Assembly (NCBI GenBank): GCA_025506515.1
Contig: CM046445.1
Span: 151,501-215,500, forward strand
DNA: 64,000 nt
Direction of reading: 5' to 3'
Source: Flaveria trinervia
Taxonomy: Eukaryota; Streptophyta; Magnoliopsida; Asterales; Asteraceae
This document shows positions 12,855 through 24,193 of the stretch, piece after piece. The position numbers and the translations under genes were made by a program. Within the stretch, counting starts at the first letter, position 1. Each line of letters opens with the position of its first letter. The notes beneath the pieces were generated by a model. That model was given only the letters and a program-made list of their open reading frames with translations, had not been told where the DNA came from and did no database searches.

Positions 12855-13200
12855 CCTTTCGAGTCTGTTGCGACAACAGGGTCGCTTACTTCATTAACAA
12901 TCACAACTATTTGCACGCTATCCGAGTCTGTTGCAACCATAGAGTTGCTCACCCCAATTTCCAATTTCAACGATTGCACGCTATCCGAGTCTGTTGCAAC
13001 CATAGGGTCTCTCACCTCATGGCAACTTCACGATAGCTCGCTATCCGAGTCTGTTGCAACCATAGGGTTGCTCACCCCAATTGCCAATTTCAATGATAGC
13101 ACGCTACCCGAGTATGTTGCAACCATAGGGTTGCTCACCTCATGGCAACTTCACGATAACACACTATTCGAGTCTGATGCAACAACTAGGTTGCCCACCT
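12855..13200 (-). repeat. Minisatellite in the 5' LTR of element 1
   Basis: Six units with the core cgagtctgttgcaaccatag/ggttgctcacc and the same two alternating spacers as at 5781-6075. The first unit (12858) is diverged (gttgcgacaacagggtcgct). The array sits between the R/U5-like end of the LTR and the gcgcatg array. Confidence 0.85.
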
Positions 13201-13799
13201 CATATATGTGCTGTAACACCTTGAAATTTTTGTTTAAACGAAAGGAAAAGAAAAGTAAGTGGAAGGAATGGAAATTGTGCACAAGTAGAGGGGGATAAAG
13301 TGTACAAAGTACAAATCTTAATATTTTAAGATATTAAAGGGCATGGTCGCCCATATCAAGCAGAATGCTGCTTGATCTCGGAAGAAGAAGAAGAGAGAGA
13401 GAGCTCGGTTCTAGAGAGAGAAAGAGGAAGAAGAAGCTGAAAAAGGTAAGTTTTCTCTTGTTTGAGCTTGGTTTCAGTTGAGTATTGAGTTCTTGACCGA
13501 AGTTCCAGTTGTTTAGAGTTTACTTTTGGGATTCAAAGACCTGAATCGAAGTGGGTCTTGAACGGGAAGAGTGTTGCTCAAAAGCTGCTAAAGGTGAGTT
13601 TCTAGGACCCCTCTTTTACGGATTTTCAACTGATTTGGGGCTATTATGCATACTAAGTAAACTTTTTAAGAAACCGTGGATTTATGGGTTATAGATGATG
13701 TTTAGAATGCTTAGATGGCCTTAGTATGTTAGATCTATGTTTGGGTATGCTTAGAATGATTATCGGGTGAAATTGGTAGCATAGAAAAGATTTTAGAAT

Positions 13800-14225
13800 G
13801 TTTGATGAACATGAACAGTGGTTCATGTGCCCAAACAGTTGTCCATGCGTCCAGCATGAGTGGCGAGACGCCTAAGTGTTGGCCATGCACCCAAGGGTGG
13901 GTCATGCGCCTAAATAGTGGCCCATGCGTCTAAGTGTTGGCCATGCGCCCAAGGGTGGGTCATGCGCCTAAATAGTGCCCATGCGCCCAAGTGAAGAAAA
14001 GGCTAAGTGTGGACCATTTGTCTAAATAGTGCCCATGCGTCCCAGAGATTGAAACGGCTAAGTATTGGCCATGCGCCTAAGCAGTGCCCATGTGCCCAAA
14101 GTGCTTGAAACGGCTAAGTGTTGGTGATGTGCCCGAACAGGGCAGAAACGCCCAAACAGTGCCCATGCGCCCAGACTGTTTTATACTTAGAATTTTTATG
14201 CTCATGCGCCTGGAAGGACCCATGC
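13800..14225 (+). repeat. catgcgcc motif array in the solo LTR
   Basis: About sixteen copies of ccatgcgcc(c/t)aa and close variants, separated by spacers such as agtgttgg and tagtg. The degenerate variants (catgcgtc, catgtgcc, catgcacc) are single-base changes, several of them CpG to TpG or CpA, consistent with methylation decay. Confidence 0.85.
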
Positions 14226-14589
14226 GCCCACTTTGGACTTAAGGTTTTCTAAGTGGTTTTTAAGGGGTAAAATGGGGAGATAGGCCTGGTTATGATGTGA
14301 TGGCTTATGTTTGATATGTGTTATGCACATATGGTGTTGCTTGTATGGTGATGATGTGTGTTTATGTTTATGTATATGTTCCTTATTATGTATGTATGTC
14401 TTCCCTTGGCTTTGCGTTGAACGTTAATGAATGTAATGAAAGTATTATGTAACGTAAAGTGGAAGATAATGAAAAGAGGAATGTAATGAATGAATGCGAG
14501 CATAAACGAATGAATGAGAGAAAGGATGGCTTGCGAAAGAAAGAAAGGAGGTTTATGACTCACTGATGGTCGCTAGCTCAACTGTGTGT

Positions 14590-15400
14590 GTATCATAGCG
14601 TGCGATCTTGGCTTACTCATAATGGGACATAGACACAGTGGGAGTTCAATTTTGGTAACTACTCTGATACGTGCGATGTGGTATTTACTGTGTGCTATGT
14701 AGCGTGCGATTTTGGCTGCCTCATGTGGTTTTTATAGCGTGCGATCTTGGCTAACCCATAGGATGGCGTGTGATTCTGGCTAAACCCCGAGAGTTCTCAC
14801 ACACACACAGGGGGAGTCGGTCTTCGTGACCACTCCGATGGTGCAGTTGGTGCGATATGTGCGATGGACGGCATAAGGGTACCGTGCGATTTTGGCTTCC
14901 TCATGTGGTTTTTATAGCGTGCGATCTTGGCTAACCCATGAGATAGCATGCGATTCTGGCTTCCTTATGTGTGCGATCCGTGTGATATGTACTTCGGGTA
15001 CGATGAAGCGAAAGTGCAATAATGAACGAAAGAGGTCCTTATCGCGTATCCCGGTACTGTGTCAGTCTTCGGACATGAGTCGGGGGTTTGTGTGTCAGGC
15101 CCCGACACAGTATCAGTCTTCGGACATGAGTCGGGGGTATTGCATGAGACAGGATACAGTTTGCGTACTCCGGTACTGTGTCAGTCTTCGAACATGAGTC
15201 GGGGGTTTGTGTGTCAGGCCCCGGCACAGTATCAGTCTTCGGACATGATTTGGGAGTATTGCATATGACGAAAGTGACGGATGATGAGATCCGTGTCGCG
15301 TATCCCGGTACCGTGTCAGTCTTCGGACATGAGTCAGGGGTTTGTTTGTCAGTCCCCGGCACAGTATCAGTCTTCGGACATGAGTCGGGGATATTGCATC
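14590..15400 (+). repeat. Two tandem arrays in the solo LTR
   Basis: From 14598 to about 14965, six copies of gcgtgcgat(c/t)ttggct-type units alternate with cactcatg-like spacers. From about 15046 to 15400, three large units (starts near 15046, 15171 and 15305; period about 125-134 bp) each contain two copies of cagtcttcggacatgagtcg, six in all. These arrays occupy the place held by an unrelated minisatellite in the element 1 LTRs. Open frames across them on either strand are periodic artefacts. Confidence 0.8.
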
Positions 15401-15884
15401 CGTATTTTGACATGTCATGTCTTTTGAGATGAAAACTAATGTTGTAATTGACATGTTTTTAATTATAAATGAAAGTTTTAAATTCTGCTGCAAAATAATG
15501 TACATTTTATAATGTTTTATGTGCGATGAACCACCAGCTGTGAGGTGCCCGAGAACGGGGCCTTACATGTGCTTGCAAGCCTTTCCTTCGTTCATTCGTC
15601 ATTCAAAAATGCATGCATTCTTACTTCGTGTTCCTCTTTCATTATCTTTCACTTTACGTTACATAATACATCATTCATTCATCATTAACATCATGCGTAA
15701 AGCCATAACAAAGATAAACATACATCATCATAAGGAACATATCATACAATCATGCGTAAGCATCAAACATCATCAATCACAGCAGCTATGACTTCAAAAA
15801 GTCAACTTACATAGCCCCCGAGAACCCCCCAAGTCAAAGCCTACATTACTATTTTCCCCCCAAAAATCAGAAAATATTCTAAGT

Positions 15885-16295
15885 TCTTAGGCGCATGGGC
15901 ACTATGCAGGCGCATGGGCACTATGTAGGCGCACGGGGAAGACTTAGGCGCAGGAGCAACTTTTAAGCGCATGGCCACTATGCAGGCGCATGAGTGCCTT
16001 GGCGCATGGGAATCCTGGACGTCTGGACACTTTGTTAATTCTAGCCCAATTCTAGGCGCATGGGTACTATTAAGGCATATGAACTTAGGCGTATGGACTA
16101 ATCAATCGCATGGACACTTAGGCGCATGGGCCACTTGGACGCATGGGCACTATTGGGGCGCATGGCCCTGCACTTAGTCATCCGACTAATATTTCTAGGC
16201 GCATGGACCACTGTTTAGGGGCATGGGTTACACTTAAATATTTCTAAAGCATTTCCAGTCGCATGAGCCTTATCTAGGCGCATGAACCTTCTGTA
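15885..16295 (-). repeat. gcgcatg motif array in the 5' LTR of element 1
   Basis: The counterpart of 6395-6785, with one extra gcgcatgggcactatg unit at the left end. Comparison of the two arrays shows scattered single-base changes, so the LTR pair has diverged since insertion. Confidence 0.85.
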
Positions 16296-16911
16296 CAACA
16301 TGTTTCTAGGATGTTTTCGAACCCAATCATCAAACCCATCTGTTCTAAGCTTACCAAGGCTATTCTAACCATGAACAACCTATAAGCATATAAGAATCAT
16401 CATCCAACATGTATAATACATACGGGTATACATACATAAACATTGTAAAAGTCATTTTAATACATTTTCAGCCCCAAAGAGTTTAAAACAAGTAGAAATC
16501 GGGGTCTAGAAACTCACCTGGTCCAACTTGGATGTATCTTCCTTCTAACCCTTTTGCAAATGAGTTCAAACACCTAAAACCCCCACCAAACACACACACC
16601 GAACACACACAAACATATAAGCATAAACCCGAGACCAAAACCCAACACAAACGCTTAAAAAACACGAATTCATAACTTAAATTGACCTTCTTCTTCTTCT
16701 TCTTCTTCTTTAACCGAGTGTTTCTTCTCTCTCTCTAACAGAATGAAAAGTGATGTGAAGGGAGGGTGGGCGGCCATGCCCACCTTTACACCAACTTTTG
16801 AAATATTTTGTTCTTTTGACTCTTTTAACCCCTCATCTTGGGTTTAATTGCATTTCTTCTTTTATTCCTCATTTCTTACCCTTCTTTTTATAAAAATAAC
16901 CGGGTGTTACA

Positions 16912-17470
16912 ATTTATAGGTTGTGGATAAAATTGTAGGGGATTATGTCAACCGGAAGAAATTATGTGCAAAACAATGACATTGAAGACTGAACTTGAAT
17001 TAGGAATATTAGAAATGCATGACAAAAATAAGGAAATAGATGGAATTCAAAGATTAATTTCTAAATTTGAAAGCGTCTTCAACCATAAACCGAGACCAGT
17101 ATGCTCGCCAATGAAAGGGGGAATTGATGAGGAGCAGGAAAAAGATGAAAACAATCGGGGGTTGGTTGATTTAATATTTAAGGTTTGTATGGAAGTAAAT
17201 GAACAGAGACAATCGTTGATAGAAAGTGAAGAAGATTATGTTATCAATGATGAAGAAAAGAGAAAAAACTGATGGTACGTACCGTAACTTTTATAATAAT
17301 GGATGCAAAAGTCAAATGATTATCATTAATAATTATATTTTGAGAAAAATAGGACATGAGTCAGCCAAAGATGTAATTTACCCACAAAATACAATCTTAG
17401 AGGTCGTAGATAATGACAATACGTGCTCAATGGTGTACGGAGCAAAAAAATACATTTCGGCATAGTTCCC
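16912..17470 (+). pseudogene. Ulp1-associated gene, portion right of element 1
   Basis: Directly after the LTR end comes atttatag, an acceptor-like site (16918-16919), then exon-like sequence with DKIVGDYVNRKK and, one frame over from 16964, a charged helical stretch (ELELGILEMHDKNKEIDGIQ, then LISKFESVF). The frame change shows a frameshift. It fits the region between the conserved N-terminal part and the protease domain of Ulp1-type proteins. A further open stretch to 17465 has no recognisable motif. The C48 catalytic His/Asp/Cys triad is not present before the microsatellite. Confidence 0.4.
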
Positions 17471-17877
17471 GTAGGGGGGACGGGTTACTTCACCTTCAAC
17501 CATGATTAAGGTGAGTGGTTTCTGAAATGATATGAGTTTGAAAATGTGATAAAGGTAGAAATATGTGAAGAAAGGATGTGATAAAGGCAGAAATTTGGTG
17601 GGATGAATGAACAATTAGGTGGAAATTTACAAAGTCTCGTACTCATGAGGGTATGATACAAATAAAGGATTTAATGAAGAGGTGGCCATAATGGGGGTTG
17701 TGATAAAGCTAACATCATAGTACAAAAGGTGACGTGTGCATTTAATGTGCGTTGGAGGTAAAATAACGAATTTACCATTTAATATACTCTTCCATGTTGG
17801 TGATGTGTCACACTATGATTCGCCCAATAAGGTTAAAGGGCTCTCACATTTTTATAAGGTTAATACTAGAACCTTCT

Positions 17878-17880
<3 letters not shown>
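17471..17880 (+). other. Non-coding flank before microsatellite
   Basis: No gene seen. It is AT-rich and ends with ggttaaagggctctcac and gaaccttctcctatatata just before the repeat. A similar arrangement (ggttaaagagttctcac ... ccgaatcctatatata) precedes the second microsatellite at 21535-21595, suggesting a shared dispersed repeat. Confidence 0.4.
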
Positions 17881-18155
<275 letters not shown>

Positions 18156-18815
18156 GTATACGTGTTTCGACATAGGGATTCGTACTACCTTGTCCCGACA
18201 GACGATCTCGGCTCCGTGTTTCGACAACCAATCCATTCCACAATCACATCGAAACTTCCTAACTCAAAGGGTATTAAGTCTATATCGAAGGCGTGGTTAT
18301 CCAATATTATCGAGCACTTTCTAATAATCTCGTCGGCCTGAACAACCCTACCATTGGCCATTTCTACATAGTAGCTAGTTTCTAGCCTACTATGACTCAA
18401 ATCAAGTAATTGCACAAACTCAGAAGATATAAAGCTATTGTCTGCTCCAGTGTCAAATAGTACAGATGCAAAGTGATTATTGAGTAAGTGCGTACCGTGA
18501 CAACATTTGGGTCCTGACGGGAATCATTGGCTCCAATGACAAAAGCGCGTCCCCGAGCCACATTCCCTTGGTTTGCCGGGCCTCGATTCCAGCTATAGCC
18601 ATCGTCTGTTGCTGGTTGTTCCCTTGTTGGCTCGGTGCCCGATTCAGTTTGGGGCACATGTTCTTGTAGTGATCAGGGCTTCCACACTCATAACAGCCCC
18701 GGGCATTCCCAGCGGGGTTAACCGCGTTGACTGGTGCGACCATATTCGGCGTGGTTCTGCAGTCTCTTGCTAAATGCCCCGGGCGTCTACAGTTCGCGCA
18801 TTTACTGATGTTACC
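18156..18815 (-). pseudogene. Gypsy element F: gag zinc knuckles and protease fragment
   Basis: On the minus strand two intact CCHC knuckles occur, CANCRRPGHLARDC (18759-18800) and CYECGSPDHYKNMC (18654-18695), followed by RGRAFVIGAN, a protease start (VLFDTGADNSF, about 18440-18470), RLETSYYVEMANG, and the hydrophobic end GSFDVIV near 18250. A one-base shift there moves the following GMDWL-like segment to another frame, which continues to about 18156 and is cut by the microsatellite. RT, RNase H and integrase are absent. The gag capsid part is missing too, since LTR-like DNA starts immediately upstream. Confidence 0.8.
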
Positions 18816-20063
18816 TTATCATCATCAGACGTACAAGAAGGGAATTCACACACAAACATCATCAGTCACACAACAGGACCAGACACTCGACTCAACACTC
18901 CATTCGTACGAATCAACCTTCAATCGTTCAAATCAGCTTCATTGGCACGATTGAACCTTCATTCGTATGACTGGCATTCAGTCGTACCACACAACACCTA
19001 ATCACAGGACTTAACCTCCATACGCACGAATCAACCTTCATTCGTACGAATCAGCTTCATTTGTACGACTGAACCTTCGTTCGTACCATTGGCCTTCAGT
19101 CGTGCGATACACGCACAGTCGCATGCATTCATTCATCCGCATTGACTCAATCGCACACACACACTCATCCGCATTGACTCAATCACATGACATCCCTAGT
19201 CGCACGATTCAGTCGCCCGAAAGACACAGTCGCATGACTCAGTCGCACGACTCACCTAGTCGCACGACTCAGTTGCATGACAGACCCTGTCGCTTGAACT
19301 GCAGGTTCACGACTGCTGAAGTGCAGAGCAGCCCAAGCACGAGTTTTACACATCAAGAACTTCCAGAATCACTCAACAAACTCACACAAACAACAGGCTC
19401 ACGCAGAAAAACACCACACGCACCCACACGACCTCTTGTGTTCGAGTTGACCCGAACACCCGAAACCCTAGAAATGGATAGCAGTAAAACAAGCAAGAAA
19501 TGGACAACCAAGGTCGTCTACCTGCAAGGATGGAGTAGACTAGGTTGTAGATGAAGTCTAGATGACGAAAACATGACCAAACGAGGCGATTTTGGTGCAA
19601 AAGTGGAGAAGATAGGTGAAGAAGAAGAAGAAGTGAAGAAGAAATGGAGAGGATGAAGAAAATGGCTGGGAATGGGGTTTTTATACCCATCCTAGGTTTG
19701 CAAAATGTCAATTTTAGTCCCTGCACTTAGCCTCCTGAGTTTCCAAAGTTTGCTTTGGTTGAAAACGACTTTAAAATGTTCGTGATATTAATGTTAAAGG
19801 CGTGTTTTATGGTAATTGATGGCTTAAAATGGTTTTATTAATGACAATGGTTATAATTAAAAATGATATATTTGGCGATAATGGTGATGAAATTTATAAA
19901 AGGTTTATGCTTAGCACACGTTCATGGAGGGAGTACAGGTACAAGGGTAATAAAGCAAACATGATTCCTTAAAACAGGAGTTCATGAAGAAGAGGAAGAA
20001 TAACTAAAATAATTCTATGGTTAATTATGTCGTTCGACGGACCTTAAGGTGACGGATGTCACA
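18816..20063 (-). repeat. Probable LTR of gypsy fragment F
   Basis: Its right end reads ggtgacggatgtcaca, so on the minus strand it begins tgtgacatccgtcacc, the same 16 bp as the LTR at 1177; beyond that the two differ. The left boundary is uncertain because the primer site and gag start are deleted. It contains a motif array (18880-19300) with ttcattcgtacgaatc and cagtcgcacgactc units. It is inserted in an element 1-family LTR; the first bases of that LTR after the junction are caaac (20064-20068), a possible target duplication whose partner is lost. Confidence 0.6.
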
Positions 20064-21112
20064 CAAACTCCCAAGAATTCTGTAATAAATTCTAAGTGTT
20101 GGGCGCTTAGACACTATTTGGGCGCATGAGCCCTGTTTGGGCGTTTCATTACTATGCAAGCGCATCAGTCAACACTTAACTGCTTTAACTCTCAGGCGCA
20201 TGAACAATTCAGGCGCATGGACATTATTCGAGCGTATGAACACTTAGGCGCATGGGTCATTCAGACGCATGGACACTTAGGCGCATGGGCCAATTGGGCG
20301 CATGGGCACTATTCGGGAGCATGGGCCTACACTTAATCGTCTGACTAATATTTCTAGGCGCATGGACTACTCTTCAGGTGCATGGGTTACACTTAAATTC
20401 TTCTAAGGCATTCCCAGGCGTATGAGCCTTATCTAGGTGCATGAACCTTCTGTGTAATATGTTTCTAGGATGATTTCGAACCCATTCATTATACCTATCT
20501 GTTCTAAGCTTACCAGGGCTATTTTAAACATGAACAACCTATTATCATTCCAGAATCATCATCTAACATGCATAATACATACGGGTAAACATAAATAAAC
20601 ATTTGAAAATCGTTTTAATACATTTTCATCCCCAAAGAGAGTTTAAAAAAAGTAAAATCAGGGTCTAGAACTCACCTGGTGCAACTTGGGTGTTTGTTCC
20701 TTCTAACCCGCTTGCAAATGAGTTCAAACACCTAAAAACACACCAACACACACACACACACGGACACACACACAAGCATATAAGCACATAAGCATGTAAC
20801 CGAGATAAAACCCATCATAAACACTTAAAACCTTGAATTCTTACCTTAAACTCAATTTTTCTTCTTCTTCTTCTTCTTCTTCTTCTTCTTTTCTTCAGCC
20901 GAGAGTTCTGCTCTCTTCCATTCTCTCTCTCTCTCTAAATCCGAAGTGAAAAGTGATGTGAAAAGAGGGTGGGCGGCCATGCCCACCTTTACATAAACTT
21001 TTCAAAGATTTTGTCCTTTTGGACACTTTTAGTCCCTCCAATTGGGCTTTATTGCATTTCTTTCTTTTATTCTTCATTTCTTGATACATTTTTAAAATAA
21101 CTGGGTGTTACA
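20064..21112 (-). repeat. Truncated LTR of the element 1 family
   Basis: It matches, in reverse, the first kilobase of the LTR at 51380 (for example the shared agaattcttgggagtttgtg end near 52455-52480) and ends ctgggtgttaca. It carries the gcgcatg array (20110-20455), a CA run (20745-20775), a TTC run (20855-20895) and a CT run (20920-20937). The LTR 3' half and any internal region are missing because fragment F lies across that side. The first bases outside are agtgc. Confidence 0.8.
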
Positions 21113-21589
21113 AGTGCAAGATTATATTTTTTAATAATGTCATTTGAAAGATTATATGAGAATTAACATTGTAACTTATTATTTTTCTTATAGCTTTACT
21201 ACATGGTACAACAATGTAACATTGTAATATGATGTAATTGCATACGTATAAATCTTTTTTTTGCAATGCTATATTAGAATTAAAGAGAAAAATATGATAG
21301 TTTAATGGTGCATTTTTATAAAAAATTACAATTTATAAAAAAGTTATGAGTGTTTAAATAAAAAGAGGGTGAAGGTTTTTAAATATAAAGAAAAAAGAAA
21401 TACGGGGATATGTAGATGACACTTGTCATACTTGTTAATCTGAATGTTGGTGGTTGAGTTAAATGACATTTATACCCTTTTGTAATAAAAAAATATTTGA
21501 CAAATCTTATCCATTCATTTCTTGATCTATGGTTAGAATTTGGTTAAAGAGTTCTCACAAAAACTAAGGGTTCTTATAATAACCGAATC
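21113..21589. other. AT-rich flank, no gene seen
   Basis: Very AT-rich with no reading frame of note. Its end (ggttaaagagttctcacaaa, near 21540) resembles the sequence before the 17881 microsatellite. Confidence 0.4.
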
Positions 21590-21707
21590 CTATATATAAT
21601 ATAGATGTATATATATACACACACACATATATACATATATACATATATATACATATATATATACATATATATACATATAATATACATATATATACATATA
21701 TATATAT

Positions 21708-21794
<87 letters not shown>
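21590..21794. repeat. TA / TATATAC microsatellite
   Basis: Mixed tatacatata units (about 21608-21700) and long TA runs (to 21794) with occasional TAATA breaks. It could form long foldbacks. The minus-strand open frame through it is an artefact. Confidence 0.95.
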
Positions 21795-23530
21795 CTTCCC
21801 ACCTCCCCCAAGCATACACCTCCATGAACATTCTGATAGTCCCTTTCACTCTTAGCATTTTATCTTATTGATGATTCCATCTATTCTTGTGTAGTTATTT
21901 TGATTATATTTGGATTCTTAATCATTGTGTTGAGGAACTGATTCTTAGTTTTTGGTTTTTCGTTCGATTGGTTATTCTTAGTTGTTATTTCTGTTCAGAC
22001 GAGTTTGTAACTCGATATATGATATCTTAGATCTATTTTTGACATGGTATCAGATCTACGACTCTAATATTTCATTTTCTTCCATCATATTTAGATTCTC
22101 TAGGTGATTGAGGGTTTTGTAACCGACACCCTAAATCGAGCTCATCTATGATTGAGTATTGTCTAATAACCCTTTTGTTCATCATGTTTAATAGCAATGA
22201 TAGTGGTATACTCTAAAGGTTGGAACATCATGATCATTCAAGACTCTGAAACCCTAGAAGTTTTCTTATTGTGATATTAGATTTGCTCGTCTTGTTCATT
22301 GCTAAGATGTTGTGACTCCTTAAGGACCTTATTCTCATTCTCGTCTAAGATCCTATAACCCTTGAAGGTTATAAGTCTTAATGTTATGGCTACACAACTC
22401 TACTTTAGTGAGATCTTTCCATCTTATATCTCTTATGTATCATTTACCTGCTTATCTCAATTTATAGACTTGATTAGTTGGGTTAGGAGTACGAACATGT
22501 GATATATCTGGGAGAGTCATCACTTGATTATATTATATGCTTGATATTTTTGTTTTCTTATTCTTGACTAAGTGTGTATCACTTGTGTGTTTGTTTATTA
22601 TGTGTGACTTGCATTAAAACTGTTGAATTACACCTTGATTTACCAAAAATATGATTTGAAAACTTGTCTTTGGTTTAGTTGATTTCTTATATGCACCTTC
22701 TTGTGTGACAATTATCCCTAACTTCATCCAAATTGATGGGTTTGGGGTATTCAATATGTATAAAAAATCCACTCATTTTCTCAAAATGGCATTATTTTTT
22801 CTAAATATTGCCATACACTTAACACTATGTGAAATAATTTGATCAAATCCATCAATTACTTTCATGAACCTGTCAGGCATCAAAGCAATTCAATGCTTTA
22901 ATGACTTCATTAAACTAATGTAGTTTTTATGGATGTGGATAATAGTTACTAGTAAATTAGATCAAACTTACATTTTAGGGATCCACTTCCTATATTAGAA
23001 AAAAACTTTTTGAGAGGAATCCCATAAGAGTTCCTCTTCTTTACCTAAAAATCAAACTATATTTTTTGCAACCAAGTCAACATAAGATCTAAAAGGTTTA
23101 ATTAAGGAAATGATTTCAAGAAAAAATCACATAAAGGGCTAATCCAACCTAAAGTGTTCCTATTGTAATAAGATAGGTCACATTGTTGAAAGATGTTTTG
23201 AAATTATTGGTTATCAATAAGGAAATAAACCGAGAGAATCTCAGTTAGGTTTGGATCGACAAATAGTTCTATGTGTAATAAAACTAACTCATCCTTTTCT
23301 TCTGGAGCAATTATTGGTTATCAAAATTTAGTTTGATATTGTATATAGATTATAAAAAGTGACAATGAAACATAATTTATTAATGATAAATATATCAAGG
23401 TTATAGTCAAATTGATGTTGTTTATCAAACTTTTTGTGCATACACTCCACAACAGAATGGGATTGTAGAAAGAAAACATACGATTATGTTGAATGTGATA
23501 AGGTCAATTAAGTTTTAAGGGGGTTTCTCC
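21795..23530 (+). pseudogene. Ty1/copia relic with internal deletion
   Basis: An LTR-like end (ttttgaca, 22044) is followed directly by tggtatcagatc (22045-22056), a copia-type primer binding site. Gag is recognisable late: CSYCNKIGHIVERC at about 23159-23200, an intact CCHC knuckle, preceded by stop-ridden sequence. At about 23405-23510 comes integrase sequence with FCAYTPQQNGIVERKH, which contains the third acidic residue of the DDE core. Protease, GAG-pre-integrase, RT and RNase H are deleted or unrecognisable. The left LTR boundary is not resolved. Confidence 0.65.
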
Positions 23531-24069
23531 ATCCTTGGATAAACCCTAGTGACTAAAACAAAATATACATAATCAAAAATGAAATTAAAATACCATCATA
23601 CCATGTTTATGTTCAAGACCTTATCAATCTCATTAAATCAAACAGATTCATTCAACAAAATTAACCCAAGTACATGACTAGCATGCATTACTACACATAC
23701 TAAAAATCAATAAATTTATATAATTTCATGTGGGCTTTCTTCTAGTCATCTAAATTACAACTTGCTAGCTAGTAGAAGAGAAGAAAAGTGATCATATAAG
23801 AACCTAGTAGGGATAGCATCATCGATCGTCGAATGATCCAAACCCTAATTCTCACAAAATAGAACTAATGTAAATCACATTAAAAATAATTCACTATAAC
23901 TAATGGCACTTAAAAGAAGGAAACGGAAATACAATACACACCTCCAACCTATGGTGAAAACTAAGCTGCTTCAAGCGGTACGTAGAAAAAAAAGATATCT
24001 CTGTCTACTTTCTTTTTTTGTAATTGATGATGGGAAGCCGAAATACAGAACCAACTTCAACGGGCATTT
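23531..24069. other. Unassigned DNA between copia relic and element E
   Basis: No gene, LTR end or clear terminal repeat seen. It directly abuts the 90-bp remainder of the 5' LTR of element E, so the junction at about 24070 is a rearrangement breakpoint. Confidence 0.4.
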
Positions 24070-24159
24070 TTTGTGAATCAACGATAGTTAGAAGGATTGT
24101 TCCTGGTATACTCGTTAAATTAACATGTCCAATTATCTATCTCTCTAATTCCGACTGCA
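24070..24159 (+). repeat. Remnant of the 5' LTR of element E
   Basis: About 90 bp (tttgtgaatcaacgatagtt ... ttccgactgca) match the last 90 bp of the 3' LTR at 47986-48079. Upstream of 24070 there is no match, so some 350 bp of the LTR are missing. Confidence 0.8.
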
Positions 24160-24164
24160 TCAGT

Positions 24165-24177
24165 TGGTATGAGAGCC
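24165..24177 (+). other. Primer binding site of element E
   Basis: TGGTATGAGAGCC, five bases after the LTR end; it differs at one base from the tRNA-iMet site TGGTATCAGAGCC seen elsewhere in the window. Confidence 0.75.
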
Positions 24178-24193
24178 AAATTTCCTGATCAAA

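Larger units (their letters stand above)
13212..15567 (+). mobile_element. Solo LTR of the element 1 family (2356 bp)
   Basis: It begins tgtaacacc and ends gaacggggccttaca. It is flanked by a perfect 5-bp target duplication, tgtgc at 13207-13211 and 15568-15572. It contains no internal region, so unequal or intra-element recombination between two LTRs has removed it. Order inside: AG-rich leader (13380-13440), catgcgcc array, gcgtgcgat array, a large tandem repeat, 3' end. It is in the opposite orientation to the LTR it entered. The middle differs strongly from the element 1 LTRs though both ends and the catgcgcc array agree. Confidence 0.9.
5781..16911 (-). mobile_element. Ty3/gypsy element 1 (Tekay/Del-like), nested in the Ulp1-like gene
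   Basis: A minus-strand element in the order 5' LTR (12397-16911), primer binding site, gag, protease, reverse transcriptase, RNase H, integrase, polypurine tract, 3' LTR (5781-7404). The protease-RT-RNaseH-integrase order is diagnostic of Ty3/gypsy. The integrase tail and two-knuckle gag suggest the Tekay/Del chromovirus group. The two halves of the Ulp1-like relic flank it, so it probably entered an intron there. The outer end of the 3' LTR is missing by roughly 500 bp, so no target duplication can be shown. Its 5' LTR was later hit by a related element, now a solo LTR. Stops and frameshifts throughout show it is inactive. Confidence 0.85.
12397..16911 (-). repeat. 5' LTR of element 1, interrupted by a solo LTR
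   Basis: Its minus-strand 3' end is at 12397 (tgtaaggccccgttc on plus) and its 5' end at 16911 (ccgggtgttaca on plus). Removing the insertion 13212-15567 and one tgtgc duplication leaves about 2154 bp. The sequence across the join (ctcatatatgtgc then ttgcaagcc) is identical to the uninterrupted 3' LTR near 6070-6090, which proves the nesting. It carries the minisatellite, the gcgcatg array and a CT/TTC microsatellite near 16690-16735. The retroviral-type signals R and U5 should lie in 12397-12860. Confidence 0.9.

Noticed and set aside
12774..13298. 174-codon frame with SVATIGLLT repeats
   Set aside because: Translation of the minisatellite, and it runs across the solo LTR junction.
15039..15505. 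Minus-strand frames with repeated PTHVRRLILCRG-type peptides; possible repeat protein or CRISPR-like array
   Set aside because: They come from the large tandem repeat in the solo LTR. Units are imperfect, spacers are not unique, and this is plant nuclear DNA.
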